In this document: in pieces, positions 45,978 to 56,022 of the stretch
Numbering within the stretch: position 1 is the first letter of the stretch
How the letters are laid out: every line of letters begins with the position of its first letter
Position numbers and translations under genes: made by a program
NCBI RefSeq assembly: GCF_021729155.1
Contig: NZ_JAJQYA010000017.1
Span: forward strand, 31,225-95,224
Direction: 5' to 3'
Length of the DNA stretch: 64,000 nt
Source: Membranihabitans marinus
GTDB taxonomy: Bacteria; Bacteroidota; Bacteroidia; Chitinophagales; Saprospiraceae
The notes under the pieces: model-generated
The model's input: only the letters and a program-made list of their open reading frames with translations
What the model was told of the DNA's origin: nothing
Databases searched by the model: none

Positions 45978-46439
45978 ATGGGACTATTCTCTTTTTTAAA
46001 AAAGGCAGGCGCCAATTTATTTGGAAAAGAATCGGCTGCTGATGCTGCTGAAAAATTAGAGCAACGAAAAGCTATCCTTTTGCAAACAGTTTCACAACTG
46101 GGCTACGAAATTGATGATTTATCTATTGAATTAGTAGATGATCAAGTGACTGTTTATGGTAAAATTGACTCTCAAGAGGAAAAAGAAAAAATTATTTTGG
46201 CATTGGGTAATGTAGAAGGCATTGCCACTGTAGACGACAGAATAAATGTCATAGAACCTAAGCCAGAATCTACATTTTACGAAGTTAAAAGTGGAGATTC
46301 ACTATCCAAGATTGCAAAAGTTCATTACGGCGATGCAATGAAATATCCAATGATATTTGAAGCCAATAAACCATTGTTGAGCCACCCGGATAAGATCTAT
46401 CCAGGTCAGGTATTGCGAATACCACCTTTGGAAGCATAA
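45978..46439 (+). CDS. kbp: BON-LysM protein, K+-binding Kbp/YgaU-like
   Basis: The 153-residue cytoplasmic protein begins MGLFSFLKKAG, carries a BON domain (about 40-90, with VTVYGKIDSQEEKEKIILALGNVEGIATVDD) and a C-terminal LysM domain (FYEVKSGDSLSKIAKVHYGD ... IYPGQVLRIP). This order and the near-identical end motifs are those of E. coli Kbp (YgaU), a potassium-binding stress protein. There is no signal peptide, also as in Kbp. The gene is monocistronic, with a strong terminator 30 bases later. Confidence 0.9.
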   Translation: MGLFSFLKKAGANLFGKESAADAAEKLEQRKAILLQTVSQLGYEIDDLSIELVDDQVTVYGKIDSQEEKEKIILALGNVEGIATVDDRINVIEPKPESTFYEVKSGDSLSKIAKVHYGDAMKYPMIFEANKPLLSHPDKIYPGQVLRIPPLEA

Positions 46440-46468
46440 GGATCTAATTCTTATAAAACTATAATTTA

Positions 46469-46507
46469 ACACCAAGAATGATTTAGCATCAATCTTGGTG
46501 TTTTTTT
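46469..46507 (+). terminator. Rho-independent terminator of kbp
   Basis: ACACCAAGA (46469-46477) pairs with 46493-46501 around a 15-base loop and is followed by seven or eight T. The stop codon and last codons of the convergent trmH-like gene lie inside this structure. Confidence 0.88.
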
Positions 46508-47202
46508 ATATCTGTTTCTACGTGATTGATGATAGGCATTTCCCTTATTTTGGTCGCATGCATATCCATGTATTTATCGTAGATGGGACGAGCCTGTGGC
46601 AATACTTCCTCCGATTGAGTATACATCCCCTTTTCACTGCGTTGTCTCAATCCTTCGAAGAGGGTTACTGCACATGCTACCGACACATTGAGACTCTCCA
46701 CCATCCCCATCTGAGGAATAGAAAAGTTGCCATCTGCCTTGGACAGGGCTTCCACACTCACCCCTGATCCTTCATTGCCAAATAACAAAGCACAGGATTG
46801 AGTCAAATCCATATCGTAGAGGGATTGACCATCATCGCTTAAATGTGTAGTATAGATTTTTTTGTATATAGATCTAACATAGGTAAAGCACTGATCGAGA
46901 TCTTCAAAATAATGAACCTGAACCCATTTTCTTGTGCCAGCAGTCGTCCTTTTCCCCATCACAAAATCCCTGCCTTGTAGTTGCGGATCTGTGTACAAAA
47001 TGAAGACATCTGAAATCCCTATAGCATCACATGACCTAAGGATAGCTCCAATATTATGGGTATCAAATATATTTTCGAGAATAACGGTAATATTTTGTTG
47101 TCTAAAATTCGCTAAATCAATGTATTTTCTATGTCTCTCCGCCGATATTTTCATTATATATATTTCATAAACATTGTCGACCGATGAATTATGACCAATC
47201 AA
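46489..47202 (-). CDS. SpoU/TrmH-family RNA 2'-O-methyltransferase
   Basis: The enzyme methylates ribose in structured RNA with S-adenosylmethionine through a trefoil-knot SPOUT fold. Motifs are in order: VILENIFDTHNIGAILRSCDAIG, GTRKWVQV, LLFGNEGSGVS and IPQMGMVESLNVSVACAV. The C-terminal extension LRQRSEKGMY ... YDKYMDMHATK resembles tRNA Gm18 methyltransferase TrmH, so that target is likely. The reading frame starts 16 residues before MKISAERHRKY, and the latter (ATG about 47154) is the better family start. It is the last gene of the run after guaA. Confidence 0.85.
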   Translation of the reverse strand: MIGHNSSVDNVYEIYIMKISAERHRKYIDLANFRQQNITVILENIFDTHNIGAILRSCDAIGISDVFILYTDPQLQGRDFVMGKRTTAGTRKWVQVHYFEDLDQCFTYVRSIYKKIYTTHLSDDGQSLYDMDLTQSCALLFGNEGSGVSVEALSKADGNFSIPQMGMVESLNVSVACAVTLFEGLRQRSEKGMYTQSEEVLPQARPIYDKYMDMHATKIREMPIINHVETDIKKHQD

Positions 47203-47228
47203 TCTGTAAACCTCAGTGAATAAAAATA

Positions 47229-48482
47229 TTAATTTACCCGATTGTATTGAAAATTCTTCAATGATATTATGTCCACATGTCGATTCTCGAAATAACTTGT
47301 TCCCTCAGCATTGATATTTTCCTGTATCCGATATCTAAAAAAGCAGTCACTACAACTAAATTCATTTAACCTCGATAGCCAATTATAGCCGTATTGACTA
47401 AAGAGTTGAGCAATAATTGAAAACACATCGTAACCGTAAAACACGGATTCGTTGGCAAAGTACTTATACTGATTGTAGTAATTTTCTTCGAATCGACTGA
47501 CAATAGGTATTGTATTGTCTAAGAATCGAGAACTTGTAAAGTGTAAATTTAATTCCGAAAATTGATCAAAATTAATTTTTTGACTATTCATCCAACTCGA
47601 CAGTGCAAAGACGCTGATAACCTTTCCCTGACGCGCAGCATTCAATGCTGAGAGCAGAGAGATAAAAAAGGCTTCATCGGATGATCTCCAACTGGGGATA
47701 ATAACAGAACTTATGTCATGGGCCTCAATCGAACTCTGAATTCTGGCAATATCATCTTTGGGATTAGAACTAGTGTACAAATGCTGAATATCGGAATTGG
47801 CTTTCAGCATCTGATCCACCATATTGGCGTCCTTCTTCTCTGTCAGAATTAGAGTATTGTTGGCAGTTGATAAACGTACCGCATATTCGGCCATTGCTAT
47901 TAAGTGGGTATTTAAGTCAGGATTTAATTTAATATATCCTTTATAAAAGTCAATCTCATTACTTGTATTCCAAGGTGATATAACAGGGATATTAGAGCGT
48001 TTAGCATATTTCAATATCTCATTGATATTCGAACTACTGTAGGGCAACACAATCACATCGGCATTTTCCCTATCGACCAATTTGGGAAGTACTGATGGGG
48101 TATTGATAATCTCAGCTATATCCATAGCAGTCACATCAAAAGAATAATTGCCAGAAAACTTCAAACCAGCCTGTTTAAAGCCGGAATAAAAGGCCGACAT
48201 CCTATTTTCCATATTTCCTTCAAAAGGGAAAATACACAATATGCGTATTGGGCGACTCTCATCTACCACTTTTTCTGCAGGATATTCCTCCAAAACTTTG
48301 TCTTCTATTGTGGCATCTCTCCATTTTACTTCTTCAACCTCAACCGACTCTTCAACTACAACGCGTTCGCGCTCTTTGACTTCTTTTTTGGGCTTAAACA
48401 AGTCATTCATAAAACCACAACTTTGCATCGAAATAGCGCAAAGTATTAGAAATAATAAATTTATTGACCTATTCCCACTCAA
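47229..48482 (-). CDS. Lipoprotein with periplasmic-binding-protein-like fold
   Basis: From TTG 48482 the product begins [15 protein letters not shown] and has a lipobox (ISMQSC, Cys near 22), then a charged linker ([22 protein letters not shown]). The remaining 350 residues resemble a type 1 periplasmic-binding fold of the LppC/leucine-binding type: [40 protein letters not shown] and [10 protein letters not shown] longer frame starts at ATG 48518 but would overlap guaA by 50 bases and bury the signal peptide. The function is unknown; similar lipoproteins may sense cell-wall or nutrient ligands. It sits between guaA and the trmH-like gene, overlapping the guaA stop by 14 bases. Confidence 0.6.
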   Translation of the reverse strand: MSGNRSINLLFLILCAISMQSCGFMNDLFKPKKEVKERERVVVEESVEVEEVKWRDATIEDKVLEEYPAEKVVDESRPIRILCIFPFEGNMENRMSAFYSGFKQAGLKFSGNYSFDVTAMDIAEIINTPSVLPKLVDRENADVIVLPYSSSNINEILKYAKRSNIPVISPWNTSNEIDFYKGYIKLNPDLNTHLIAMAEYAVRLSTANNTLILTEKKDANMVDQMLKANSDIQHLYTSSNPKDDIARIQSSIEAHDISSVIIPSWRSSDEAFFISLLSALNAARQGKVISVFALSSWMNSQKINFDQFSELNLHFTSSRFLDNTIPIVSRFEENYYNQYKYFANESVFYGYDVFSIIAQLFSQYGYNWLSRLNEFSCSDCFFRYRIQENINAEGTSYFENRHVDIISLKNFQYNRVN

Positions 48483-49998
48483 TCGTGGCCGGGGGTTTGG
48501 TACTAATGTCATATACAACTCGGTTAATTCCTTTTACTTTATTAATGATCTCGCTCGATATTTTTCCTAATAGTTCGTAGGGTATCGGTGTCCATTCTGC
48601 CGTCATCCCATCCAAGCTATTGACCGCTCTCAATGCTACTGCCTTTTCATAGGTTCTCTCATCTCCCATAACACCAACTGATTCCACAGGCAATAATATT
48701 GTACCCGCTTGCCAAATCTTATCGTACCATCCAGTACTCTTTAAGTTTTCGATATAAATACTATCTGCTTCTTGAAGAGTTCTGACCTTATCTGCCGTAA
48801 TATCGCCCAAGATCCGAATAGCCAATCCAGGTCCTGGGAAGGGATGTCTATTCAAGATATTGGCTGGAACTTCCATTTCTTTTCCGACTCTTCTCACCTC
48901 ATCTTTAAATAACGCACGCAGTGGTTCAATAATTTTCAAATCCAATTTTTCTGGTAAACCTCCTACATTGTGATGTGATTTTATCGTTGCCGACGGTCCG
49001 TGTACCGAAAGTGATTCTATGACATCGGGATAGATGGTTCCCTGGCCCAACCATTTGGCATTGGGAAATTGTTTCGCTTCGCGTTCAAACACATCGATAA
49101 AAGCTTTCCCAATGGCTTTTCGTTTGTCTTCAGGATCTTTTAATCCTTTTAATGCTTCATAAAATTCATCGGCTGCCCTCACTCCTATTATATGCAAACC
49201 CATGTCTTTGTAACTGTGCATTACTTCCTCAAATTCATCTTTGCGCAACAAACCGTTATCGACAAAAATGCAAATCAACTTATCTTTAATAGCTGCATGT
49301 AACAATGCTGCCGCTACGGTGGAATCCACTCCCCCACTCAATCCTAATATCACTTCATCCTCACCTACTTGTTGACGAATATCAGCGATGGTTTCTTGTA
49401 CAAATTTCGATGGAGTCCAATCCTGTTTTAACTGGGCTATATCGACCAAGAAATTTTTCAACAATTGACTGCCCTGGAGTGAATGGGTGACCTCGGGATG
49501 AAATTGAACACCGTAAACTGGTTTTTCAAACTTATCCGATTGAGATCTAAAGATGGCCACATCAATATCTTCTGTACCTCCTATCAATTCAAATCCGTCG
49601 GGTAAAGACTTAATAGTATCTCCGTGAGACATCCACACTTGGCTACCAAGGTCAATATCTTTAACTATTGCATCGGCACCGTGAATTTTCGTAAGTTTAG
49701 CCTTACCATACTCCCTATAGTCAGAAGCTTGAACTTGTCCTCCGTAGTAATGGGCTATCCACTGAGCTCCATAACAAATACCCAGAATAGGCAATCGCCC
49801 TACAATGTCAGACAATTCTAAATAAAGTCTCTTCTCGTCTAAAACAGAGAAAGGACTACCAGAAAGAATGATGGCCTCCACATCTTCTCCCACCACAAAA
49901 TCATTATATGGTTTGATCTCACAATAAATATTCAATTCACGCACTCTTCTAGCTATGAGTTGAGTTACTTGTGAGCCAAAGTCTAAAATTAATACCAC
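48469..49998 (-). CDS. guaA: GMP synthase (glutamine-hydrolysing)
   Basis: The 509-residue enzyme aminates XMP to GMP. The N-terminal glutamine amidotransferase has [16 protein letters not shown] with the catalytic Cys and [10 protein letters not shown] with His and Glu. The ATP-pyrophosphatase core has the P-loop [16 protein letters not shown] near residue 218 and ends with the typical [16 protein letters not shown] tail. The start is GTG at 49998, giving [11 protein letters not shown] directly; no ATG exists upstream in frame. It follows nusB by 15 bases and is followed by the lipoprotein gene, whose TTG overlaps its stop. Confidence 0.96.
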   Translation of the reverse strand: MVLILDFGSQVTQLIARRVRELNIYCEIKPYNDFVVGEDVEAIILSGSPFSVLDEKRLYLELSDIVGRLPILGICYGAQWIAHYYGGQVQASDYREYGKAKLTKIHGADAIVKDIDLGSQVWMSHGDTIKSLPDGFELIGGTEDIDVAIFRSQSDKFEKPVYGVQFHPEVTHSLQGSQLLKNFLVDIAQLKQDWTPSKFVQETIADIRQQVGEDEVILGLSGGVDSTVAAALLHAAIKDKLICIFVDNGLLRKDEFEEVMHSYKDMGLHIIGVRAADEFYEALKGLKDPEDKRKAIGKAFIDVFEREAKQFPNAKWLGQGTIYPDVIESLSVHGPSATIKSHHNVGGLPEKLDLKIIEPLRALFKDEVRRVGKEMEVPANILNRHPFPGPGLAIRILGDITADKVRTLQEADSIYIENLKSTGWYDKIWQAGTILLPVESVGVMGDERTYEKAVALRAVNSLDGMTAEWTPIPYELLGKISSEIINKVKGINRVVYDISTKPPATIEWE

Positions 49999-50013
49999 TG
50001 AAAAAAATTTAAA

Positions 50014-50946
50014 TTATTGTAAAAGTCCGCGTCCTTGCTTTTTTATCTCTTCGCCATCCAGTAAATCTTTTAATACTGCATCCAATATACCATTGATAAA
50101 GTCTTTACTTTTATCAGTACTATACATTTTGGCTATTTCTACATATTCATTTAAAGTCACCTTTGTAGGAATGGATGCAAAGGCTATAAATTCAGACAAA
50201 GCCATTTTGATTAGGATCTGATCGATAATGGCAATTCTATCCACGTCCCAGTTCTTAAGATAAGGCACTAACCTCTTTTCATATTCTGCGAAGTGATCGA
50301 TTACATCGTTGAGTAAAGTCTCTCCGTATATCTTTATGGTATCTTCATCGGGTTTAAACTCCTCAATGATCATTTGATTTGTTGAAATCCCCTTCACTAT
50401 TCGCTTAATGAAGCCTTTGACCAAGGTATCATCATCTATCCATATGGGGAATCCATCATAAACCAATTCCAGATACAACTGATCTTGAATCAAATACTTC
50501 CACAACTCTAGCAATATTTCTATATGTTGTTCCTCACTGGGCTCATTGATCTTTAGATAATTGGCATAAGATTCTGTATTGCAAAAGTTTCGATACAACT
50601 TACGCGCTTGAGCTACGTCTAGGTAATCATTATAGTGTTTGCCCTTAGTGTTTTTAAATATCTTATTCTCCTCAATACTAGAAATCACAACATTTCGATA
50701 CAGAATGGGTTCAAATTGACGATCGTCTTCTGTGGGCAGATATTTTTGATTTCTCTTCTCTTTATCTTCCACAGACATCCGGGCGATCAAGACAACATTT
50801 CTCAAGTTAAACAGTAGTAAATCGTATGATTGTTTTACACTTTCCTTATACCTATTGACCACTTCTGGTCGACTTAATTGGGGATCTTGATACCAATTAT
50901 AAATTGTTTGCATCACCTTTACGCGCACACTTCTCCTACTGAGCAT
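50014..50946 (-). CDS. nusB: Transcription antitermination protein NusB (long Bacteroidota form)
   Basis: The 310-residue protein has an N-terminal extension and a C-terminal NusB domain. The C-terminal part carries IAIIDQILIKMALSEFIAFASIPTKVTLNEYVEIAKMYSTDKSKDFINGILDAV, matching the canonical NusB helices (here given as a description of the family pattern: ILR-x-A, P-x-K-V-x-INE, FINGIL). NusB pairs with S10 at boxA during rRNA transcription. The start lies one base beyond the BT_3928-type gene, so the two are translationally coupled. Confidence 0.92.
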   Translation of the reverse strand: MLSRRSVRVKVMQTIYNWYQDPQLSRPEVVNRYKESVKQSYDLLLFNLRNVVLIARMSVEDKEKRNQKYLPTEDDRQFEPILYRNVVISSIEENKIFKNTKGKHYNDYLDVAQARKLYRNFCNTESYANYLKINEPSEEQHIEILLELWKYLIQDQLYLELVYDGFPIWIDDDTLVKGFIKRIVKGISTNQMIIEEFKPDEDTIKIYGETLLNDVIDHFAEYEKRLVPYLKNWDVDRIAIIDQILIKMALSEFIAFASIPTKVTLNEYVEIAKMYSTDKSKDFINGILDAVLKDLLDGEEIKKQGRGLLQ

Positions 50947-50947
50947 G

Positions 50948-52429
50948 TTAATCTGTTTTTTTAATTATTTGACGTAATTCATTAGTATCAAAGCTATTAA
51001 AATGCCATTTACGAATGATTACACCATTTTTCACAAGTAAAAATCCGGGGTTTGAACGAATGATAGTTTTTAGTAAAATTGCATCTGCTGTACCCAGATG
51101 AATCCAAGTGGGCCAGTCTTTTCCAAAATCGTTAGCCGCTGTGCTTGAAGCTCCACCAATGGCAACATATGTATTCAGTCCCAATTCATGCATCACAGAT
51201 GCAGCAGGTAGAACTTTTTCCTTGTACTTGGCCAATATATCAGCTGGCCATTGATATACTTCAACCTCTAGTTTTCGTTCTTGTATATCCTCTATAGTAT
51301 CTTTAACCCAGATATTTCTAACTAGGGATGAATCAATTCTATAGCTAGTATCTACTTCGATTACTTCTTCTACTGAACTATTTGTCGGTTCTATTATAGG
51401 AGATATCACCCATAGATTATATGATTCGTCATCCAACATTGCCTGAGACATATCCTCATTGTCAATTCCATTGATGACAAATTCAGATATTTTGGTGGTC
51501 TTCATGGTTGGCTCAGTCTTGATTTGTTCAAATGTCCAATCGGCCTTTGGATAGGATTTATAATCTTTTAAATACTCTTCCATGGTCAACTCTACTTCCT
51601 CTCCACTCAGTGAATTGGTCAAGTGATAGCCAAGAACTTCGATATTACTCATCGCTTCTTCTTCAATGGCCTTAGTAGTTTTGACATCTACCCCTTCCTT
51701 AAATGGTCTAAAATCAAAAATCGGGATATTGACCCAAGTATTGTAAAAAGCAAATGCAGCCATCAATAGGATAAAAGCTGAGGAAACTATTGTGCGTATG
51801 GTAGGAGTCCACCATTGATATTCTTTCTTATGAAAAAATAAAAATACCAGTGCGGGAATAAATAAAAATACATCCTTAACAAAGGAGGTAAAAGGTTCCA
51901 ATTTCAAAAAATCACCAAAACAGCCACAATCGGAGACTTCCATCTGCCCTTCGACCCAATTCCCCCATTTGCCAAATTCAAAAAAGGTCGCTTCTGCAGG
52001 AACATATCCTGTCAGATAAGTAAATCCTGTAAGAATGGCAAAAAAGAAAACTAAAATAAAAAATACCCATGCAGTTAATCGTCGCTGAGAACCGATGAGG
52101 AGAAAAAAACCAACCACCAATTCCAGCAATATCATAAACAAAGCGAAATACACGGCTTCGTCAGCAAGAAAGTACCAAAGACTATCCAAAAATTTGAATG
52201 GGGTATTTAGTAAGTGCTTTGAGAAAGCGTGAAAATAATCCTCCATCTTATAGGTTGTACCCAGAGGATCAACAGCCTTTACAAAACCAGAAATAATAAA
52301 GAAAACTCCAGAAAACGCTTGAAGAAAGGAGATGATCCAATTGCGATTTTTATTTATTACAAACCCATTCAACATTGTGATAAACAATGCAATAGCGGTA
52401 ATGATAATGATTAGTACTGATAATGTCAT
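50948..52429 (-). CDS. BT_3928-type DoxX membrane protein with thioredoxin-like C terminus
   Basis: The 493-residue protein has one N-terminal helix (about 3-22), a four-helix DoxX-like module (about 30-185), another helix near 210-230, and a soluble tail of about 250 residues. The end (ILLKTIIRSNPGFLLVKNGVIIRKWHFNSF) resembles the last strands of a thioredoxin fold. A CGCFGD motif in the loop near residue 170 could be redox-active. In Bacteroidota this family sits next to nusB and yajC. Its role is unknown, but a membrane thiol-redox function is plausible. Confidence 0.75.
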   Translation of the reverse strand: MTLSVLIIIITAIALFITMLNGFVINKNRNWIISFLQAFSGVFFIISGFVKAVDPLGTTYKMEDYFHAFSKHLLNTPFKFLDSLWYFLADEAVYFALFMILLELVVGFFLLIGSQRRLTAWVFFILVFFFAILTGFTYLTGYVPAEATFFEFGKWGNWVEGQMEVSDCGCFGDFLKLEPFTSFVKDVFLFIPALVFLFFHKKEYQWWTPTIRTIVSSAFILLMAAFAFYNTWVNIPIFDFRPFKEGVDVKTTKAIEEEAMSNIEVLGYHLTNSLSGEEVELTMEEYLKDYKSYPKADWTFEQIKTEPTMKTTKISEFVINGIDNEDMSQAMLDDESYNLWVISPIIEPTNSSVEEVIEVDTSYRIDSSLVRNIWVKDTIEDIQERKLEVEVYQWPADILAKYKEKVLPAASVMHELGLNTYVAIGGASSTAANDFGKDWPTWIHLGTADAILLKTIIRSNPGFLLVKNGVIIRKWHFNSFDTNELRQIIKKTD

Positions 52430-52854
52430 ATACTTACTCGTTCGTAATTCTGTTTTACCCTTCTACCCAAAATAGAAAATTATAACTATATATAGCCATA
52501 CTTTTCTTTAATTGTTTAATAGGTTGCTTGAAATCCATTTACTACAATTTCGATCCCTAGCCAATCATGGCTAAAGATATATCAATGCAAATATAATCTT
52601 TGTAGACTAATGATGGTATTTACTAAGGGTTATTTTTATATTTTTATAACGCCGAGAACCAATCATTCCCCTTCCGCTTTCCTGACCACAATCCTAGATA
52701 TATCTTTAAATAATACAAAAATAGTCTTTTAAAGTAAAAATCTTTGAACCAGATTCGCCCCTATTAAAATTTTCTATATTTGTCACTATGTAATAAACTG
52801 AGATATCCTCGCATTGGAATATCCCAATATTATAAAATATAAAATCATTTACTT
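52430..52854. other. Intergenic region between divergent BT_3928-type gene and yigZ
   Basis: A 425-base divergent promoter region. It holds a candidate minus-strand -7 box (TATATTTG, 52588-52595), a plus-strand box for yigZ (52775-52782) and a small hairpin (52558-52573, arms TAGCCA and TGGCTA). No RNA gene or repeat module was recognised. Confidence 0.4.
52775..52782 (+). promoter_or_regulatory. Candidate -7 box for yigZ
   Basis: TATATTTG matches TAnnTTTG, 73 bases upstream of the TTG start codon. Confidence 0.4.
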
Positions 52855-53508
52855 TTGTCTAGTTACAATACCATATCAGATAATGCTGAAGGATTTTTAA
52901 AAATAAAGGGATCGAAATTTTATGCCTACGCCAAAAATGTAAGCAGTGAATCAGAAGCCCTATCCTATTTAGATGAAATAAAATCTCTTCACCCCAAAGC
53001 CAGACATCACTGTTATGGTTGGAGAATAAAACTAGATCATGAAATCTTAGAGCGACACAACGACGATGGAGAACCTTCTGGCACAGCAGGTAAACCCATT
53101 TTGGGCCAAATCGTAAAACACGACTTGGTAAATGTAGCTGTCATCGTTGTACGATATTTCGGAGGCACTTTACTGGGGACATCGGGTTTGATTCAAGCCT
53201 ACAAAAACAGTTGCGCGGAAGCTATAGATGCCGCCGATATTGTCATAATAACCGTCCAAAGTTATTTCCAAATCAAAATTGACTTTTCTCTAGTCCACAT
53301 TCTGGAAGAATGGGCCCCAAAATTAAATCTCACCATCGACGACAGAAAAGCCAACAAGACCAGTGCCGAATATAAATTACATTGCGACGCATCTGGATTA
53401 GAAGAAAATTTAATTCAGCTCAAATCCAAACTACTCAACCTCTATTTAGAAGAAACTCCTGTCGACAAACTCGAATTCTCCAATTTCACCATCAGTATTC
53501 AAAATTAA
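52855..53508 (+). CDS. YigZ/IMPACT family protein
   Basis: The 217-residue protein has the UPF0029/IMPACT N-terminal domain, with [11 protein letters not shown], the HCYGWRI motif and the conserved [18 protein letters not shown] and [15 protein letters not shown] stretches, plus the DUF1949 C-terminal domain. The family acts around translation control or RNA binding, without a settled mechanism. The start is TTG 52855: a TAA lies four codons upstream and there is no ATG, while [13 protein letters not shown] is exactly the family N terminus. Its stop overlaps the convergent msrB by 4 bases. Confidence 0.9.
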   Translation: MSSYNTISDNAEGFLKIKGSKFYAYAKNVSSESEALSYLDEIKSLHPKARHHCYGWRIKLDHEILERHNDDGEPSGTAGKPILGQIVKHDLVNVAVIVVRYFGGTLLGTSGLIQAYKNSCAEAIDAADIVIITVQSYFQIKIDFSLVHILEEWAPKLNLTIDDRKANKTSAEYKLHCDASGLEENLIQLKSKLLNLYLEETPVDKLEFSNFTISIQN

Positions 53509-54014
53509 GGTTTATCCGGCTCAAATGCTAGGGAAAGGGAATTGATACAATATCTCAATCCGGTAGGTCTAGGGCCGTCATTGAATACATGACCGAGGTG
53601 ACCATCACATCTGGCACACAGTACCTCTACCCTATTCATGCCATAAGAATGATCAGCTTCCTCAGCTACATAACCTTCTTTAATGGCTTCATAAAAACTG
53701 GGCCATCCAGTACCAGACTTAAATTTGGTTTTGGAATCAAACAATGGAAGAGCACAAGCGGCGCATACATAGGTACCGCTTTCTTCATTTTTCAATAATT
53801 CACCAGTAAATGCTCGTTCAGTCCCCTTTTTTCTCATGATTTGAAAAACATCGGGAGACAACTCACTCCTCCATTCATCCTCGCTTTTTGCTATCTTTTC
53901 AAAGTCGGTGGATATTACAGATTTTTTCTGTGATTGAGCTGTTGAATGGCTACAACTAGTCAAGATCAATCCAGCCAATACACATATCCCCAGTACACCA
54001 TTTTTAAAATTCAT
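53505..54014 (-). CDS. msrB: Peptide-methionine (R)-S-oxide reductase MsrB, lipoprotein form
   Basis: A lipobox leader ([11 protein letters not shown], Cys21) anchors the enzyme in the envelope. The MsrB domain has both zinc-binding pairs ([11 protein letters not shown] and [11 protein letters not shown]), the SGTGWPSF loop and the catalytic Cys in [11 protein letters not shown]. It repairs oxidised methionine in periplasmic or surface proteins. At 169 residues it is a single-domain enzyme without MsrA. The small membrane-protein gene lies 2 bases upstream, and they probably share an mRNA. Confidence 0.94.
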   Translation of the reverse strand: MNFKNGVLGICVLAGLILTSCSHSTAQSQKKSVISTDFEKIAKSEDEWRSELSPDVFQIMRKKGTERAFTGELLKNEESGTYVCAACALPLFDSKTKFKSGTGWPSFYEAIKEGYVAEEADHSYGMNRVEVLCARCDGHLGHVFNDGPRPTGLRYCINSLSLAFEPDKP

Positions 54015-54016
54015 AT

Positions 54017-54442
54017 TTAACTTTTTTTAAAATTATCTTGATTTCTAGACCAAGATTCAACCTTCTTAATTAATCCAGCAATAGTGATAAAGACCAAAAC
54101 AGCTATGGTAATCAATATCAAAATCTGCCGATACATATCTAATTCCATGATGGATTTACCCGATATAAAATAAGATAATACCACATGCACTATCAGAAGT
54201 AAGATGTAGGCCAACACAGATTGATTCCAGAGTTTTTGTCGATTTTGAGCGAACAATAACAACAGTGCTGAGAATAATCCAAATACAAAGCAAGCAACGG
54301 CACCATACAACCATACTTCAACTGCAAATTGGGATCTATTTATTGCATTTAACCAATTAAAAGTAAAAATCAACATACATATTAAATATATGCCAAAAGC
54401 CATTTCGAAAGGTCTCTTAAATTTTTCGACAGTCCAATTCAT
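54017..54442 (-). CDS. Four-span membrane protein of unknown function
   Basis: The 141-residue protein has hydrophobic helices near residues 14-31, 42-65, 75-95 and 107-128, with a short basic tail ([10 protein letters not shown]). No domain was recognised. It is the first gene of a likely two-gene unit with msrB (2 bases apart), so a membrane link to redox repair is conceivable but unsupported. The start is ATG. Confidence 0.55.
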   Translation of the reverse strand: MNWTVEKFKRPFEMAFGIYLICMLIFTFNWLNAINRSQFAVEVWLYGAVACFVFGLFSALLLLFAQNRQKLWNQSVLAYILLLIVHVVLSYFISGKSIMELDMYRQILILITIAVLVFITIAGLIKKVESWSRNQDNFKKS

Positions 54443-54625
54443 AACTTAAATTGTTTTAAACAAAACAAATTTTAGAATGATGTAAAATCTTCGGAAAATA
54501 GCTTTGCCTAGCGAGTTATGTTAATAAACAAATCCTAGGTTATAAACGAATAGACATAAATAAACGCTGCAAAAATAAATCCAGAGACATCCTCATAATA
54601 ATATTTGATTTGAATGAGTAAATAA

Positions 54626-55954
54626 TTACAACTCAATATTAGCTTTTGGGACTACAGGCTCTGCCAACAAGTCATAATCTAAGGCATCGAATATTTCTAC
54701 TTCTACGAAATCTCCTACCCTCACATAATGATCAGATGAGATCAACACCTCATTGTCTACTTCAGGAGAGTCAAACTCCGTCCTACCATAATAGTATTCT
54801 CCTTCTTTTCTGTCTATCAACACTTTCAACTTACGCCCTACTTTGTCTTGGTTCTTGGCCAATGAGATTTCTCTCTGCACGTCCATTAGGTAGTTCATCC
54901 TTTCCAACTTGACTTCGTGAGGAACATCATCTTCCAATTCATAAGCAGAAGTATCTTCCTCATGACTATACATAAAAACACCTAATCGATCAAATTGTTG
55001 TTGTCGTACAAAATCCACCAACTCTTCGAAGTCGTCATCCGTCTCACCAGGGAATCCAACCAAAATAGTGGTTCGAATGGTGATGTCAGGCACTCGATTT
55101 CTTATTTCTCGCAACAATTCTTCGGTTTCTTCTTTGGTTATTTGCCTTTTCATGGCTTTCAGTACAGAATTGGTAGCGTGTTGCAATGGGATATCTAAGT
55201 ATTTACAAACTTTGGGGTTGTTCTGTATGGCATCTAATATTTCGAGCGGAAACTTTGATGGGTAAGCATAGTGCAACCTTATCCATTCAACACCTTCGAC
55301 CTCAGCTAGGGCATCTAATAATTGAGGCAGGGCTCTTTTTTTATAAATATCCAATCCATAATAAGTGAGTTCTTGTGCGATTAACACCAATTCCTTCACA
55401 CCCATTTTGGCCAAATTTTCAGCTTCCCGAATCAAATCCTCGATGGTTTTGGACTGGTGCTTACCTCTCATCAAGGGAATAGCACAGAAAGAGCAGGTAC
55501 GATTACACCCTTCTGATATTTTCAGATAGGCAAAGTGTGGTTCGGTGGTGATTACCCGCTCACCAATTAATTCATGTCGATAATCGACTTCAAATTTATG
55601 CAGTAACCCAGGCAATTCCATCGTTCCAAAATAAGCATCCACTTCTGGAATATCTCTCTCCAAATCTTCTTTATATCGATGGCTTAAGCAGCCCGTCACA
55701 TAGACTTTGTCTACTAAACCTTCTTTTTTTAATTCTACGTATTCCAATATGGTATTGACGGATTCTTCTTTTGCCAGATCAATAAAGCCACAAGTATTGA
55801 TAATAGCCACATCACAATCGGACTCCCCTTCGTGTACTGTGTCTATATCATTGGCGCGTAATTGCGAAATAATATTTTCGGAATCCACTAAATTTTTTGA
55901 GCATCCCAGCGTTATTACTTTCACTTTTTGATCTCTAATCCCCTTTGTTCTCAC
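54626..55954 (-). CDS. rimO: Ribosomal protein S12 methylthiotransferase RimO
   Basis: The 442-residue radical-SAM enzyme adds a methylthio group to an Asp of ribosomal protein S12. The N-terminal MTTase domain (VITLGCSKNLVDSE with conserved Cys residues, INTCGFI, VTGCLSHRY) binds one iron-sulphur cluster. The core has the radical-SAM triad CNRTCSFCAIP near residue 150, then RTTILVGFPGETDDDF. A C-terminal TRAM domain ends the protein. The start appears to be GTG 55954. It is monocistronic and divergent from the next gene, with only 38 bases between the starts called here. Confidence 0.95.
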   Translation of the reverse strand: MRTKGIRDQKVKVITLGCSKNLVDSENIISQLRANDIDTVHEGESDCDVAIINTCGFIDLAKEESVNTILEYVELKKEGLVDKVYVTGCLSHRYKEDLERDIPEVDAYFGTMELPGLLHKFEVDYRHELIGERVITTEPHFAYLKISEGCNRTCSFCAIPLMRGKHQSKTIEDLIREAENLAKMGVKELVLIAQELTYYGLDIYKKRALPQLLDALAEVEGVEWIRLHYAYPSKFPLEILDAIQNNPKVCKYLDIPLQHATNSVLKAMKRQITKEETEELLREIRNRVPDITIRTTILVGFPGETDDDFEELVDFVRQQQFDRLGVFMYSHEEDTSAYELEDDVPHEVKLERMNYLMDVQREISLAKNQDKVGRKLKVLIDRKEGEYYYGRTEFDSPEVDNEVLISSDHYVRVGDFVEVEIFDALDYDLLAEPVVPKANIEL

Positions 55955-56022
55955 TAAATAAATTTTAATTATCTAAACTTTAAACTGCAAATTTGCCGTT
56001 TTATTTACTAAATATACTCATT

